Of a DNA stretch of 64,000 nucleotides, positions 57,801-64,000 are shown in pieces. Where the stretch lies: IMG/VR virus record IMGVR_UViG_3300044644_001860, positions 82,440 through 146,439 of that record; one strand, given 5' to 3'. Source of the DNA: a virus. The translations under genes were made by a program, and so were the position numbers. The notes beneath the pieces are model-generated. The model was given only the letters and a program-made list of their open reading frames with translations, was not told the DNA's origin and searched no databases. Position 1 is the first letter of the stretch. Each line of letters opens with the position of its first letter.

Positions 57801-59626
57801 CCGGCGAGGGTATGAGTACAGAAGAGAAACTGCAAGAACTTCGTCTAAACGACGAATTTATGGAATCCGTTGACCGAGAAGTTCGCCACGACCAGAACGC
57901 CATCTCGGAGGCGCAGCTCATTAAAGAGGCCCGCGGGGCAAAGGGTCAGGCGCGAGAAGGACAAGAAGCGCGAGCCGAACGGCTGCAGCGTATCGAAGCG
58001 TCTTATTTTTACGGCAAAGACGCGGAGAAAACAAAAGAAGGCGTCAGTTCTGCGCTGCGCGAGTTCGACGTAAAAATGACCGACGAAGAAATTCGTGAGT
58101 ATCAAGACCTCGTGCTCGACAGCTCTGAAGAAGGTAAACGTAAGTTAAACGAAAAAATCGACGAAGATATTTCTGGCTGGCAATTAAACAAAGAAGACAC
58201 GGAAGACTTGCGTTCAGTTTTAAATGCACAGCAAGAAGCGCGTAACATCGATCCTGCGTCTCTCGGCCTGACAGACAAGCAGTCGGGGATGATGAAGCAA
58301 ACAGACGAAGGCGTTGTAGACCAGACGAGCATCGACGCTCAAACTGTTGTGCTCCACGGCGTGCGCTTCGTCGACGACAACGGCAAAGAAATTTCTTTAG
58401 GCGGTTCTCGCGAAGAGGCGGCAGTGGCGTCAATGGCTATTCGTGACCGCGCCAACGCCATGGTCAACGAGCATTATTCGCGCGTGGACTCTACCGGTAA
58501 CAGCTCCGCGTTTTCTGACGCTGAGGTGAAAGATGCCGCTATGCGTTTATCCGACGAACTCGGCATCAGCCGCGAAAGCGCTACCGAAATGATGCAGGGT
58601 ATTCAAGAAGAACGCGCAAAAAACTCTAGCGGTCTCGGACTAGGTTACTTTGTTGGCGATAACTTGGAGTACTCCAAAGACAAGCAGCAAAAACACAGTC
58701 AGCAGGCAAAAGAGATTGTTGGCGCAGCTGTAGGCGACAAAAAATCGATGTCGTCTGCCGAAGTAAATGACGCCGTAAAGAAAATGTCGGCGGCGTCGAA
58801 AATCTCTGAAGAAGAAGCGCGTGCTTTCATAACGGGCGAAATAAGCGCGCGAAAAATTGACACGCCAGACAGCAAATCTAGCAAAGCCAGCAAGCCGACA
58901 GACACGTCTTCTGCGGACAAACCGAAACCAGACCAAATAGCAGAAAAGCCAAAACCGGCAGGGGTGGACGCGACGAGAACGGCCGCTGCAGCAGTAAAAG
59001 CTGTTTATGAAAAAGAAGGCGTGAAGGCTGCGACCGGCGTCGCGTACGAACAACCCAGTAAAGAAGACGCAACTCGATTTGCGGAGGGCGTTTCACACTC
59101 ACGCGCCGCAAGCATAAGTGCCGGCCGCGACGGGGCCGATCCGACAATTGCATATACACGTCCGGCGGTGAGCGACGGGGTCGACCCGGCCGCCCGAGCG
59201 GCGGGCCGCGCCAATGTCGCTTCGACAACTGAATATACACGTCCAATGCTCGATGGTCCCAGTGTGGCACTTGCGGAAGAAATACGGTCCTCGTCAAGAA
59301 TAGGCTCCGGGCGAGAATCAACACCAACCAGCGGACGCGCCACAGAAGATGTCGCCCGGATTGGTGGTGGTTTGCAGGGCAGCCCGGCGGGCTTAGGCGG
59401 CATTGAACAAATAGTCCGCCAGCTGACCGTACAACCGGCTGCAACCGGCGGCGCTGCTGGCGGCAATCAAGAAGTGCGGCTAACCGGTACGCTGTCGTTA
59501 AACGGGCTGCAAGAAGCAATGCTGGCCGCAACAAGCAGCCGCAGCGTGCATATAGACGGCGGCGCGCCTATTGTGAAAGACCCCGCGCCGATGATGTCTG
59601 CTCCGGGCGGCTCCAAAAACGCATAG
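54812..59626 (+). CDS. Tape measure protein (1604 aa)
   Basis: The ATG at 54812 starts MNNPADQFNNALQMAG. The very long protein is overwhelmingly helical, charged and Ala/Glu/Lys-rich (for example VVTRMVDMDNADAEVSRMYK). It has Gly-rich segments near the N-terminus and a low-complexity Ala/Pro/Ser/Lys C-terminus ending APGGSKNA. It is the longest gene of the tail module and follows the chaperone pair, which identifies it as the tape measure. At about 0.15 nm per residue, the tail would be roughly 240 nm (estimate). No membrane helices or lysozyme domains were recognised. Confidence 0.85.
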   Translation: MNNPADQFNNALQMAGTGQGQYPFLYPTPYAPAQFGLGNSDMGSLVAMFAGPLLEAAAGPENFIPQLMPTQNLMDSHAMRNYQREMLTSSLSVAGGARGPVAQGLLGMRSAFTDDPITQLNREQADTAAGVLTHPIVKAIASSVMGPETLEAAMYGSKGDITSLNSAIAKTGFFRSDPMGGQRMTADSLTSFTEGVYSHLYEQEGNLDSIEADARKKRGINPMRNNRIDEARQKLKDAAGKPEADIINDEEVVTRMVDMDNADAEVSRMYKKYVKNGTAVTTEERAKELSKFDRAVDEAGVLDRGEATIGQLRKAAEQAPVNRMHGFMAGQVGQMQQELFERGLMPEAVGHMSADDRMRTVGETQRDDETVERLARKMVRADFEKTDPAFKSLSSEQQDRLIDTKTPEAVKELRKTEKEATKYARGDADAMSIEDLEKQGGMDLLTVDADASRAAGTLEKYSGALGAIRDLFGDNGNPNAPVPALLKMLDALTNGTAGQFEPGRVEAELRKMQSLAKETGVGMNQLAQLSTNVTMQGRMFGLNDASAVQGTNATLAAIKVMQESGAFSTGRFGAMNKEQAMESVGRSVQAGAASNNAKAAATLARLYDADPQKYAGTELEAAVEAYRDPNSEGVYTDPNTGEQKNLVEMIGRYGPGAAREIFVNSNNGKGGGFDSAFYDPLTEEKTLDNKLFGYQTQAVEGRQYAYNATRSVTAAELESDDKLFSGADPQERSRRFDLASAVVNQMVLDTGDKSPAERKKYFDTQLEVEVAQKLKDSGVADAEAEAQAKEFAGRFKNDPALIDQYASTAGMALAAIPGADLNLVTYTQKYGRGAAHEFAQESARAGARAEQKKNAAMGHESGPLQRLSDYFREIGESGEKFTLSGFMDAAAPQIKNSEVAQKYMSKMEPGFEALGDRMKDVFVTDSYIDTLAENKNYDELMKLADPTGNLKKAKTRVISGKELDTARNKTITKRYDKEGAIDEDAVARDYKQLVGGAGEGMSTEEKLQELRLNDEFMESVDREVRHDQNAISEAQLIKEARGAKGQAREGQEARAERLQRIEASYFYGKDAEKTKEGVSSALREFDVKMTDEEIREYQDLVLDSSEEGKRKLNEKIDEDISGWQLNKEDTEDLRSVLNAQQEARNIDPASLGLTDKQSGMMKQTDEGVVDQTSIDAQTVVLHGVRFVDDNGKEISLGGSREEAAVASMAIRDRANAMVNEHYSRVDSTGNSSAFSDAEVKDAAMRLSDELGISRESATEMMQGIQEERAKNSSGLGLGYFVGDNLEYSKDKQQKHSQQAKEIVGAAVGDKKSMSSAEVNDAVKKMSAASKISEEEARAFITGEISARKIDTPDSKSSKASKPTDTSSADKPKPDQIAEKPKPAGVDATRTAAAAVKAVYEKEGVKAATGVAYEQPSKEDATRFAEGVSHSRAASISAGRDGADPTIAYTRPAVSDGVDPAARAAGRANVASTTEYTRPMLDGPSVALAEEIRSSSRIGSGRESTPTSGRATEDVARIGGGLQGSPAGLGGIEQIVRQLTVQPAATGGAAGGNQEVRLTGTLSLNGLQEAMLAATSSRSVHIDGGAPIVKDPAPMMSAPGGSKNA

Positions 59627-59633
59627 GTGAATT

Positions 59634-60110
59634 ATGGCCTCAGTATTTACTCCCTGCTCCGGTGTTGTCGGCGTGGTCCGCGAGGGCTGCAGCGAGACAG
59701 ACAATTTTTTCATCTCTGTATCCGGGGGAAGCGGGGACTTAGTCGACAGCGCTATTGTGACAAACATGTCGCTAGAGCTGAGCGGCAACTATCAGTTTCT
59801 GCATACGCTTAATGATTTTATTTACGCCTACTCGTTCGGCGACCGAATCGGCACGTTGCAAATAGGCGGCGTTGGTTTCGCCAAACCGTGCTCTGGCGGC
59901 AAAGGCGGGTTGGTAAAAGCCTATGAGTGGTACAAATCGAACCGAATTAGCCGGGCAACAAGCATTTTGACAATAGTGTTGCGCGACAGCGAGTCTACCG
60001 GAACGTTTTTAGGGTTTTTGACAGGCATGAAGTTAGACGTCACGAACGAGAGCGAAACCGGCGCTATGGGTCACTGGTCGATGCGCTTTGAAATACTCCC
60101 GGAGAACTGA
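59634..60110 (+). CDS. Baseplate/tail tube-like protein (158 aa)
   Basis: ATAGGTGAATT precedes the ATG. The sequence is beta-rich (NFFISVSGGSGDLVDSAIVT, GDRIGTLQIGGVGFAKPC, WSMRFEILPEN) and resembles tail-tube-fold baseplate proteins that initiate tube assembly, the gp48/gp54 analogues. It lies immediately after the tape measure gene, which supports this. The next gene starts 1 base after its stop. Confidence 0.68.
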   Translation: MASVFTPCSGVVGVVREGCSETDNFFISVSGGSGDLVDSAIVTNMSLELSGNYQFLHTLNDFIYAYSFGDRIGTLQIGGVGFAKPCSGGKGGLVKAYEWYKSNRISRATSILTIVLRDSESTGTFLGFLTGMKLDVTNESETGAMGHWSMRFEILPEN

Positions 60111-60111
60111 G

Positions 60112-61050
60112 ATGATTAATCACGCGAGAACATTGCTGCTTAATCAGCATCCAGATTCTGTGGGTGTAGATGACGTAGGCTACGAATACATACCGCCGGG
60201 GTTTAAGCCGCAAAAACTTCCAACCGCGCTAGACACTGTCCACAAGATTTTGTTCGGCAGCAGACCTGACAATTACTTTTTGAATTTTCGCGCGTATGAG
60301 CTGCTAAGTTACATCCACCAGACCGAGCTCGATACGTTCTTACGCGCGCTCGATCCGCGAATTACGTATTGGCGAAAAACAGCTACTGATTTCTACGGTC
60401 CGGCTAAAAAAGTATTTGTCGAGCAAATCGTCGGCGCCCCCGCCCGGCTGAGCATTGCCGGTACTGCGTTTGCCAGCGACGCGATTGGCAGGAGCGAGTA
60501 CACATACACAGCAGTATTCGGGAAAAAAGCTGTCGGGTCGCCGAATGAAAAAACAATACTCGTCGCAAAGCCGGATACGAGCGAGCTATCGTCGAAGGAC
60601 GTGTCTGGTATTACGCCGGTTTTAACGCTTCCGAACACGCAGCTAAACGCCCGCGTAGACTCGGCGACCGTGTACGAGCGGCTAATTACCGAGATCGGCG
60701 ATATTTTTGTAGTAGAGAATTACTCGGCAGCCACCAACGGCGAACTTCTTTTAGAGCGTCCCGCCGGCATGAACATCTTGTCCATGCTCTCGGCTGATGA
60801 CTTAATAGATACGGTTACCGCAGCGTGGCGTGTCAATGTTTTAACGAATCCGACTTCAGCGCTTATAACCACACTCCCCAACTTAGAGTTTTTGGGCGAG
60901 CCGCTTTACTTGGAGTTATTTGGCGTCAAACCAGCAGAACCGTACGCGACGTTTTTGAATCTGTGGGAGACACATCCACTGCCGGCCTATAAACTAAGCG
61001 GAATCGTTTTAGCGCTGATTTATCGCTTAAATGAACTGTCGAGGAAATAA
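60112..61050 (+). CDS. Putative baseplate protein (312 aa)
   Basis: The ATG follows the preceding stop at once with CCGGAGAA before it. The protein contains helical N-terminal parts (LLSYIHQTELDTFLRALDPRI) and a beta-rich centre (ARLSIAGTAFASDAIGRSEYTYTA). Its own stop overlaps the next ATG. The position between tube-like and hub genes suggests a baseplate wedge or hub component. No motif identified. Confidence 0.66.
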   Translation: MINHARTLLLNQHPDSVGVDDVGYEYIPPGFKPQKLPTALDTVHKILFGSRPDNYFLNFRAYELLSYIHQTELDTFLRALDPRITYWRKTATDFYGPAKKVFVEQIVGAPARLSIAGTAFASDAIGRSEYTYTAVFGKKAVGSPNEKTILVAKPDTSELSSKDVSGITPVLTLPNTQLNARVDSATVYERLITEIGDIFVVENYSAATNGELLLERPAGMNILSMLSADDLIDTVTAAWRVNVLTNPTSALITTLPNLEFLGEPLYLELFGVKPAEPYATFLNLWETHPLPAYKLSGIVLALIYRLNELSRK

Positions 61051-62720
61051 TGTCAGCCGACAACTTCGTATACTCCAAGTTTAAAGTTAAAGTAGATATT
61101 GAAGGCACCGTCTTTGAAGACGAGGTTGTCGCGGTTTCGGCTACCTATGGATTAAACGACATTCCAACGGCTACGGCTGTAATTGCTTGCGGCATAAATA
61201 TGCGCACGATGCAGCCCTCAAAAATCCACGGCGCGCTCAACACGTTACTGCCGCGCATGAAGGCGACCATCGACGTCACAATCGAGACACCGTTTGGAAG
61301 AACTTGGAAATCACCCTCGGGCACGCACCGAGTTTTTGAAGGTTACTATGTCGGTATAGGAATTCAACGTTCAGACACAAACGCAAATTACATTCTGCAT
61401 TTCGTGCACTGGCTTGATGACTTGAACTGCGGCTCTATCCTAAACGGCAACTGGTATCCGGGCACACCGGCTGATATGGCGCAAACAGCACTGTATGGCT
61501 CGCTCGCGAGTATGCCCGGTTCAAACTTGGGGGCGCCTGTTCCTTTTGCGGACCCGTATCTGAATTTGATAACCAAACCAAACATGGAGAACGACTTATG
61601 GGGCAGCGTTTTAAAACCAGTGCTGCTGGGCCTCTCCAACCGAAAGAACCCCATAACGCAAGGAACGTGCCTCGGTAGTGATAACAACAATAAAATTGTG
61701 GAGGACGGTTTAAATAAAATACCAGACGGCGCGCCGACAGCGCTTCCGCTTTCAATGGACCTGCCCAACGTCGACGGGCCGCTGCTCAGTGTAAATGCGC
61801 AAACTGGCATCTCAAAAATGCTGACAAATGGGTTAGCGTATAACACTATTTGGAGCAAACTGGTCGGCGAACTGGCGGCGAGCTTCTTGTTTGCGATATC
61901 ACCCGGAACAACATTTGCAACAGTCATACCGTTTTTTGGCGGATTGCGCATTTCAGCTGACGGCACAGCTTGGCGCACGATCAGACTAAACGATTACAAT
62001 TACGCAAATTTTAATTCAAGTCAGCGGCAGCTACTTGAGTCAATCAGCGTGTTTTATCCATTTGTCAGTAACTCCAATCTCGGCGGCGGGCGAGAAGCCG
62101 CGGCGCCGTCGATATCCCAGTGCCCGCCAGTAGCAAAATATCCCACAATCCCGACTAGCCGTAAGGGCGTGATAATGGTTCGTGAGCTGCCGACATGGCT
62201 ACACAATTGCACGTCGGTTGGCGGTTATGCGCACGAAGCCTTGTACCCAGAAGTTGATACACATTCGCCCGGTCAGGGGTCGTCAACGCCAACCGGCAGT
62301 GTGACAATCCGTCCGCCGCTTACAATTGAACGTGAAAAAGGCGTCGCTTCACGTTATTGCGAGCATTGGTATAAAACAGAAATTCTAAACCAGCGATACG
62401 GCGAATTGTCGGGCAAGTTACGATTTGATATCGCGCCCGGCAGCATGGTTGCCATAGAGGTGCCCCCGCCGCCACCGCCAGTAAATCCTTTGTCAAACGG
62501 CGGCGAGCCGAATCACATGTACGCAAGCGTCACAAAGGTGTCTTTTGTAATAAACGCGGAACAACATTCTGCCGGAACTTCGCTCGTGCTAACCAACTTA
62601 CGCAGCGAGGCAGAGAACAATGACGCGCAGCTAACTAACGAAAAACCGCCGCTGTACCAAACACCGTGGTATGGCGGCCCACTAACAAAAGAAGCGACCG
62701 GAGATAATATCTTGCGATGA
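61050..62720 (+). CDS. Baseplate hub-like protein (gp27/VgrG N-domain type) (556 aa)
   Basis: The start overlaps the preceding stop. The beginning (YSKFKVKVDIEGTVFEDEVVAVSATYGL) and the middle (GVIMVRELPTWLHNCTSVGGY ..., GSMVAIEVPPPPPPVNP) resemble beta-barrel hub proteins at the base of phage and secretion-system tubes. A Pro run near residue 475 separates two parts. Gene order after the tape measure and tube-like genes agrees. The stop overlaps the sigma-like gene by four bases. Confidence 0.68.
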   Translation: MSADNFVYSKFKVKVDIEGTVFEDEVVAVSATYGLNDIPTATAVIACGINMRTMQPSKIHGALNTLLPRMKATIDVTIETPFGRTWKSPSGTHRVFEGYYVGIGIQRSDTNANYILHFVHWLDDLNCGSILNGNWYPGTPADMAQTALYGSLASMPGSNLGAPVPFADPYLNLITKPNMENDLWGSVLKPVLLGLSNRKNPITQGTCLGSDNNNKIVEDGLNKIPDGAPTALPLSMDLPNVDGPLLSVNAQTGISKMLTNGLAYNTIWSKLVGELAASFLFAISPGTTFATVIPFFGGLRISADGTAWRTIRLNDYNYANFNSSQRQLLESISVFYPFVSNSNLGGGREAAAPSISQCPPVAKYPTIPTSRKGVIMVRELPTWLHNCTSVGGYAHEALYPEVDTHSPGQGSSTPTGSVTIRPPLTIEREKGVASRYCEHWYKTEILNQRYGELSGKLRFDIAPGSMVAIEVPPPPPPVNPLSNGGEPNHMYASVTKVSFVINAEQHSAGTSLVLTNLRSEAENNDAQLTNEKPPLYQTPWYGGPLTKEATGDNILR

Positions 62721-63520
62721 GCGCAAACCAAAACTACAAACCGTCTGGGTCTATACTTGGCGATGTTGCGCCGCCTTTTTCAAAAAACGAAGCGGCTGAA
62801 AACGATTTCAACACGCAGTTTAGTTCGTGGTTGGCTAATCCTACGCCAGAAAGCAATGATCAAATACTTACCTCCGTGCAACCTACAATCGACACTGCGT
62901 TGTCGAGTTATGTCGGGCGCACAACGAGCCCAACCATGCGCTCGAAGGCGCGCCTGATGGCGCTGAACGCGCTAAAAACCTACGATCCGCAACGCGGCAA
63001 CGTACGCACACACTTGCTGTCGCAAATGCAGGGTCTTCGTCGGCTAAACGCAAAAGAACAAAACATTATCAGTATCCCAGAGCAAGTTGGACTTGATTTC
63101 CAAAAGCTTGATTCTGCGGAAAACGAGTTACGCGACAAGTTTAATCGGGACCCGTCTGACGACGAGGTCGCAGATTACACGGGCTTGTCTGTTAAACGCA
63201 TTCGTAAAATTAGGGGTTTCCATCAGCCGCTTTCAGAGGGCATGACAGCCGCAGTAGCCGATAGCGAGAATTCACCCGCAGAAGTAGCCAGCACCTTACC
63301 GGGCGCGACCTCGTCAGCAGATGCTTGGTTAGGTTTTGTGTACGACGACCTAAGCCCGACCGACAAGCTAATCATGGACATGACATTGGGTCGCAACGGC
63401 CGACGTCGGGCGTCTACGCAAGATATCGCTAAACGCTTGAACATTACTCCCGGGGCGGTCAGTCAGCGGGCGGCAAAAATTCAAGTGATGCTCGACAAAC
63501 GATACGATCACAACTTTTAA
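62717..63520 (+). CDS. Sigma-70-like transcription factor (267 aa)
   Basis: Residues 70-125 match a region 2-like segment (ALNALKTYDPQRGNVRTHL, ... NIISIPEQV). Residues 137-167 resemble region 3 (DKFNRDPSDDEVADYTGLSV). Residues 208-262 contain a region 4 helix-turn-helix (LSPTDKLIMDM, then STQDIAKRLNITPGAVSQRAAKI). The first 65 residues are an extension without similarity. Its ATG overlaps the end of the baseplate hub gene. It could guide the phage RNA polymerase encoded at 21283-28559 to phage promoters, or be virion-associated. Both are inferences from context. Confidence 0.86.
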   Translation: MSANQNYKPSGSILGDVAPPFSKNEAAENDFNTQFSSWLANPTPESNDQILTSVQPTIDTALSSYVGRTTSPTMRSKARLMALNALKTYDPQRGNVRTHLLSQMQGLRRLNAKEQNIISIPEQVGLDFQKLDSAENELRDKFNRDPSDDEVADYTGLSVKRIRKIRGFHQPLSEGMTAAVADSENSPAEVASTLPGATSSADAWLGFVYDDLSPTDKLIMDMTLGRNGRRRASTQDIAKRLNITPGAVSQRAAKIQVMLDKRYDHNF

Positions 63521-63529
63521 AGGTGCAGT

Positions 63530-63988
63530 ATGGGTCACGGGACAAAAAAGGGCGTGGTTGACGGGCAGTTTATAAAGCGCGTCAGCGACCTAGAAAAAAA
63601 AGCCGACAAAGCGAAAACACATTTTCGTGACCACGGCGGTTATCGCGAGTGGTGGACTCCCGACGGAGTTGTTGACCCGCTAGACGTGCCTTCGTTGCAC
63701 GAACCGAACTGGCAGCGCAACAACATCAATCAAATATACTCTGACAGCATACTAACTAACAGCGATCAAGCCGCGGGCACCACCGGCGACCTTTTCGCGA
63801 TGAAGTGGCAGGCCGACTTTATGGCCGTCGAGGAGCGGGCTTTCAGAACACGCCACGCCAGTTTTGTCCGCTGCGCGTCACTTGCGCACGGAAGATTAGA
63901 CGGGCACAGCATTCCGGTAAAAGGCGTTTTTGGCCATTTGAAATCGACTATCGACAAGGCGCTGGAAGAAGGCGCAAAAACAGGGTAA
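63530..63988 (+). CDS. Hypothetical protein (152 aa)
   Basis: AAAGGTGCAGT precedes the ATG. The protein is basic at the N-terminus (TKKGVVDGQFIKRVSDLEKKADKAK), then polar with aromatic patches (YREWWTPDGVVDP). No recognised motif. It follows the sigma-like gene closely and is followed 6 bases later by the start of the next gene. Confidence 0.66.
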   Translation: MGHGTKKGVVDGQFIKRVSDLEKKADKAKTHFRDHGGYREWWTPDGVVDPLDVPSLHEPNWQRNNINQIYSDSILTNSDQAAGTTGDLFAMKWQADFMAVEERAFRTRHASFVRCASLAHGRLDGHSIPVKGVFGHLKSTIDKALEEGAKTG

Positions 63989-63994
63989 TACGTT

Positions 63995-64000
63995 ATGGCA
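63995..64000 (+). CDS. Start of the next gene, cut by the window end
   Basis: Only ATG GCA is present before the window ends. It lies 6 bases after the stop of the preceding gene, consistent with the tight spacing of the operon. A ribosome binding site is weak (AATACGTT). Confidence 0.3.

Noticed and set aside
1-64000. CRISPR array
   Set aside because: No set of regularly spaced identical repeats of 20-40 bases was seen in any spacer.
1-64000. Integrase, transposase or attachment site suggesting a prophage or mobile element
   Set aside because: No recombinase-type protein, insertion sequence ends or flanking host genes were recognised. The content fits a lytic large phage genome.

Overview
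The window is a contiguous part of a large tailed (contractile-tail, myovirus-like) bacteriophage genome. Nearly every gene is on the + strand. Genes are tightly packed, often with ATGA start/stop overlaps and AGGAGG-type ribosome binding sites. I recognise a major-capsid-like protein, an acidic scaffold, a capsid-protease-like protein, tail sheath, tail tube, a tail-assembly-chaperone pair, a 1604-aa tape measure and a baseplate spike and hub. No terminase or portal could be recognised. The host is probably a Gram-negative bacterium: one small protein resembles the BPSL0761 family of proteobacteria, and shows little else about the host. This is inference.

Layout. 1-3400: Gly/Ala-rich virion or internal proteins. 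3404-7056: three glycosyltransferase-type genes (one on the - strand), a PhoH-type ATPase and an unknown protein. 7066-11251: a bacterioferritin-like protein, one tRNA-Asn, small membrane proteins, a HAD phosphatase-like protein and an actin-like ATPase. 11252-11635: a hairpin-rich non-coding segment ending in a terminator that encloses a start codon. 11595-21267: a lysis, secretion and membrane region with a holin-like protein, a 2H phosphoesterase fusion, a matrixin metalloprotease with a cysteine switch, a papain-like protease and several Gly-zipper membrane proteins. 21283-28559: a multisubunit RNA polymerase in an unusual arrangement, with beta fused to the N-terminal half of beta-prime in one 1467-aa chain and the C-terminal half as a separate 636-aa gene two small genes downstream. 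28598-40743: head morphogenesis. 40744-44589: an accessory cassette inside the structural module, made of a regulatory region with twin palindromes, a 210-aa protein, a MoxR-type AAA+ ATPase, a vWA/MIDAS protein and a roughly 630-nt structured non-coding RNA ending in an intrinsic terminator. 44619-62720: tail and baseplate. 62717-63520: a sigma-70-like factor encoded directly after the baseplate hub.

How the genes may work together (inference). The fused and split RNA polymerase together with the sigma-like protein could be a phage transcription machine for one gene class. Its position among virion genes raises the possibility that it is packaged. The PhoH, ferritin-like, actin-like and glycosyltransferase genes look like host-takeover or virion-decoration functions. 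The MoxR/vWA/ncRNA cassette and the RNA polymerase are the two strongest candidates for a poorly described system here.

Limits. All calls come from reading motifs by eye, without database searches. Many genes remain unrecognised and are described only by visible features.
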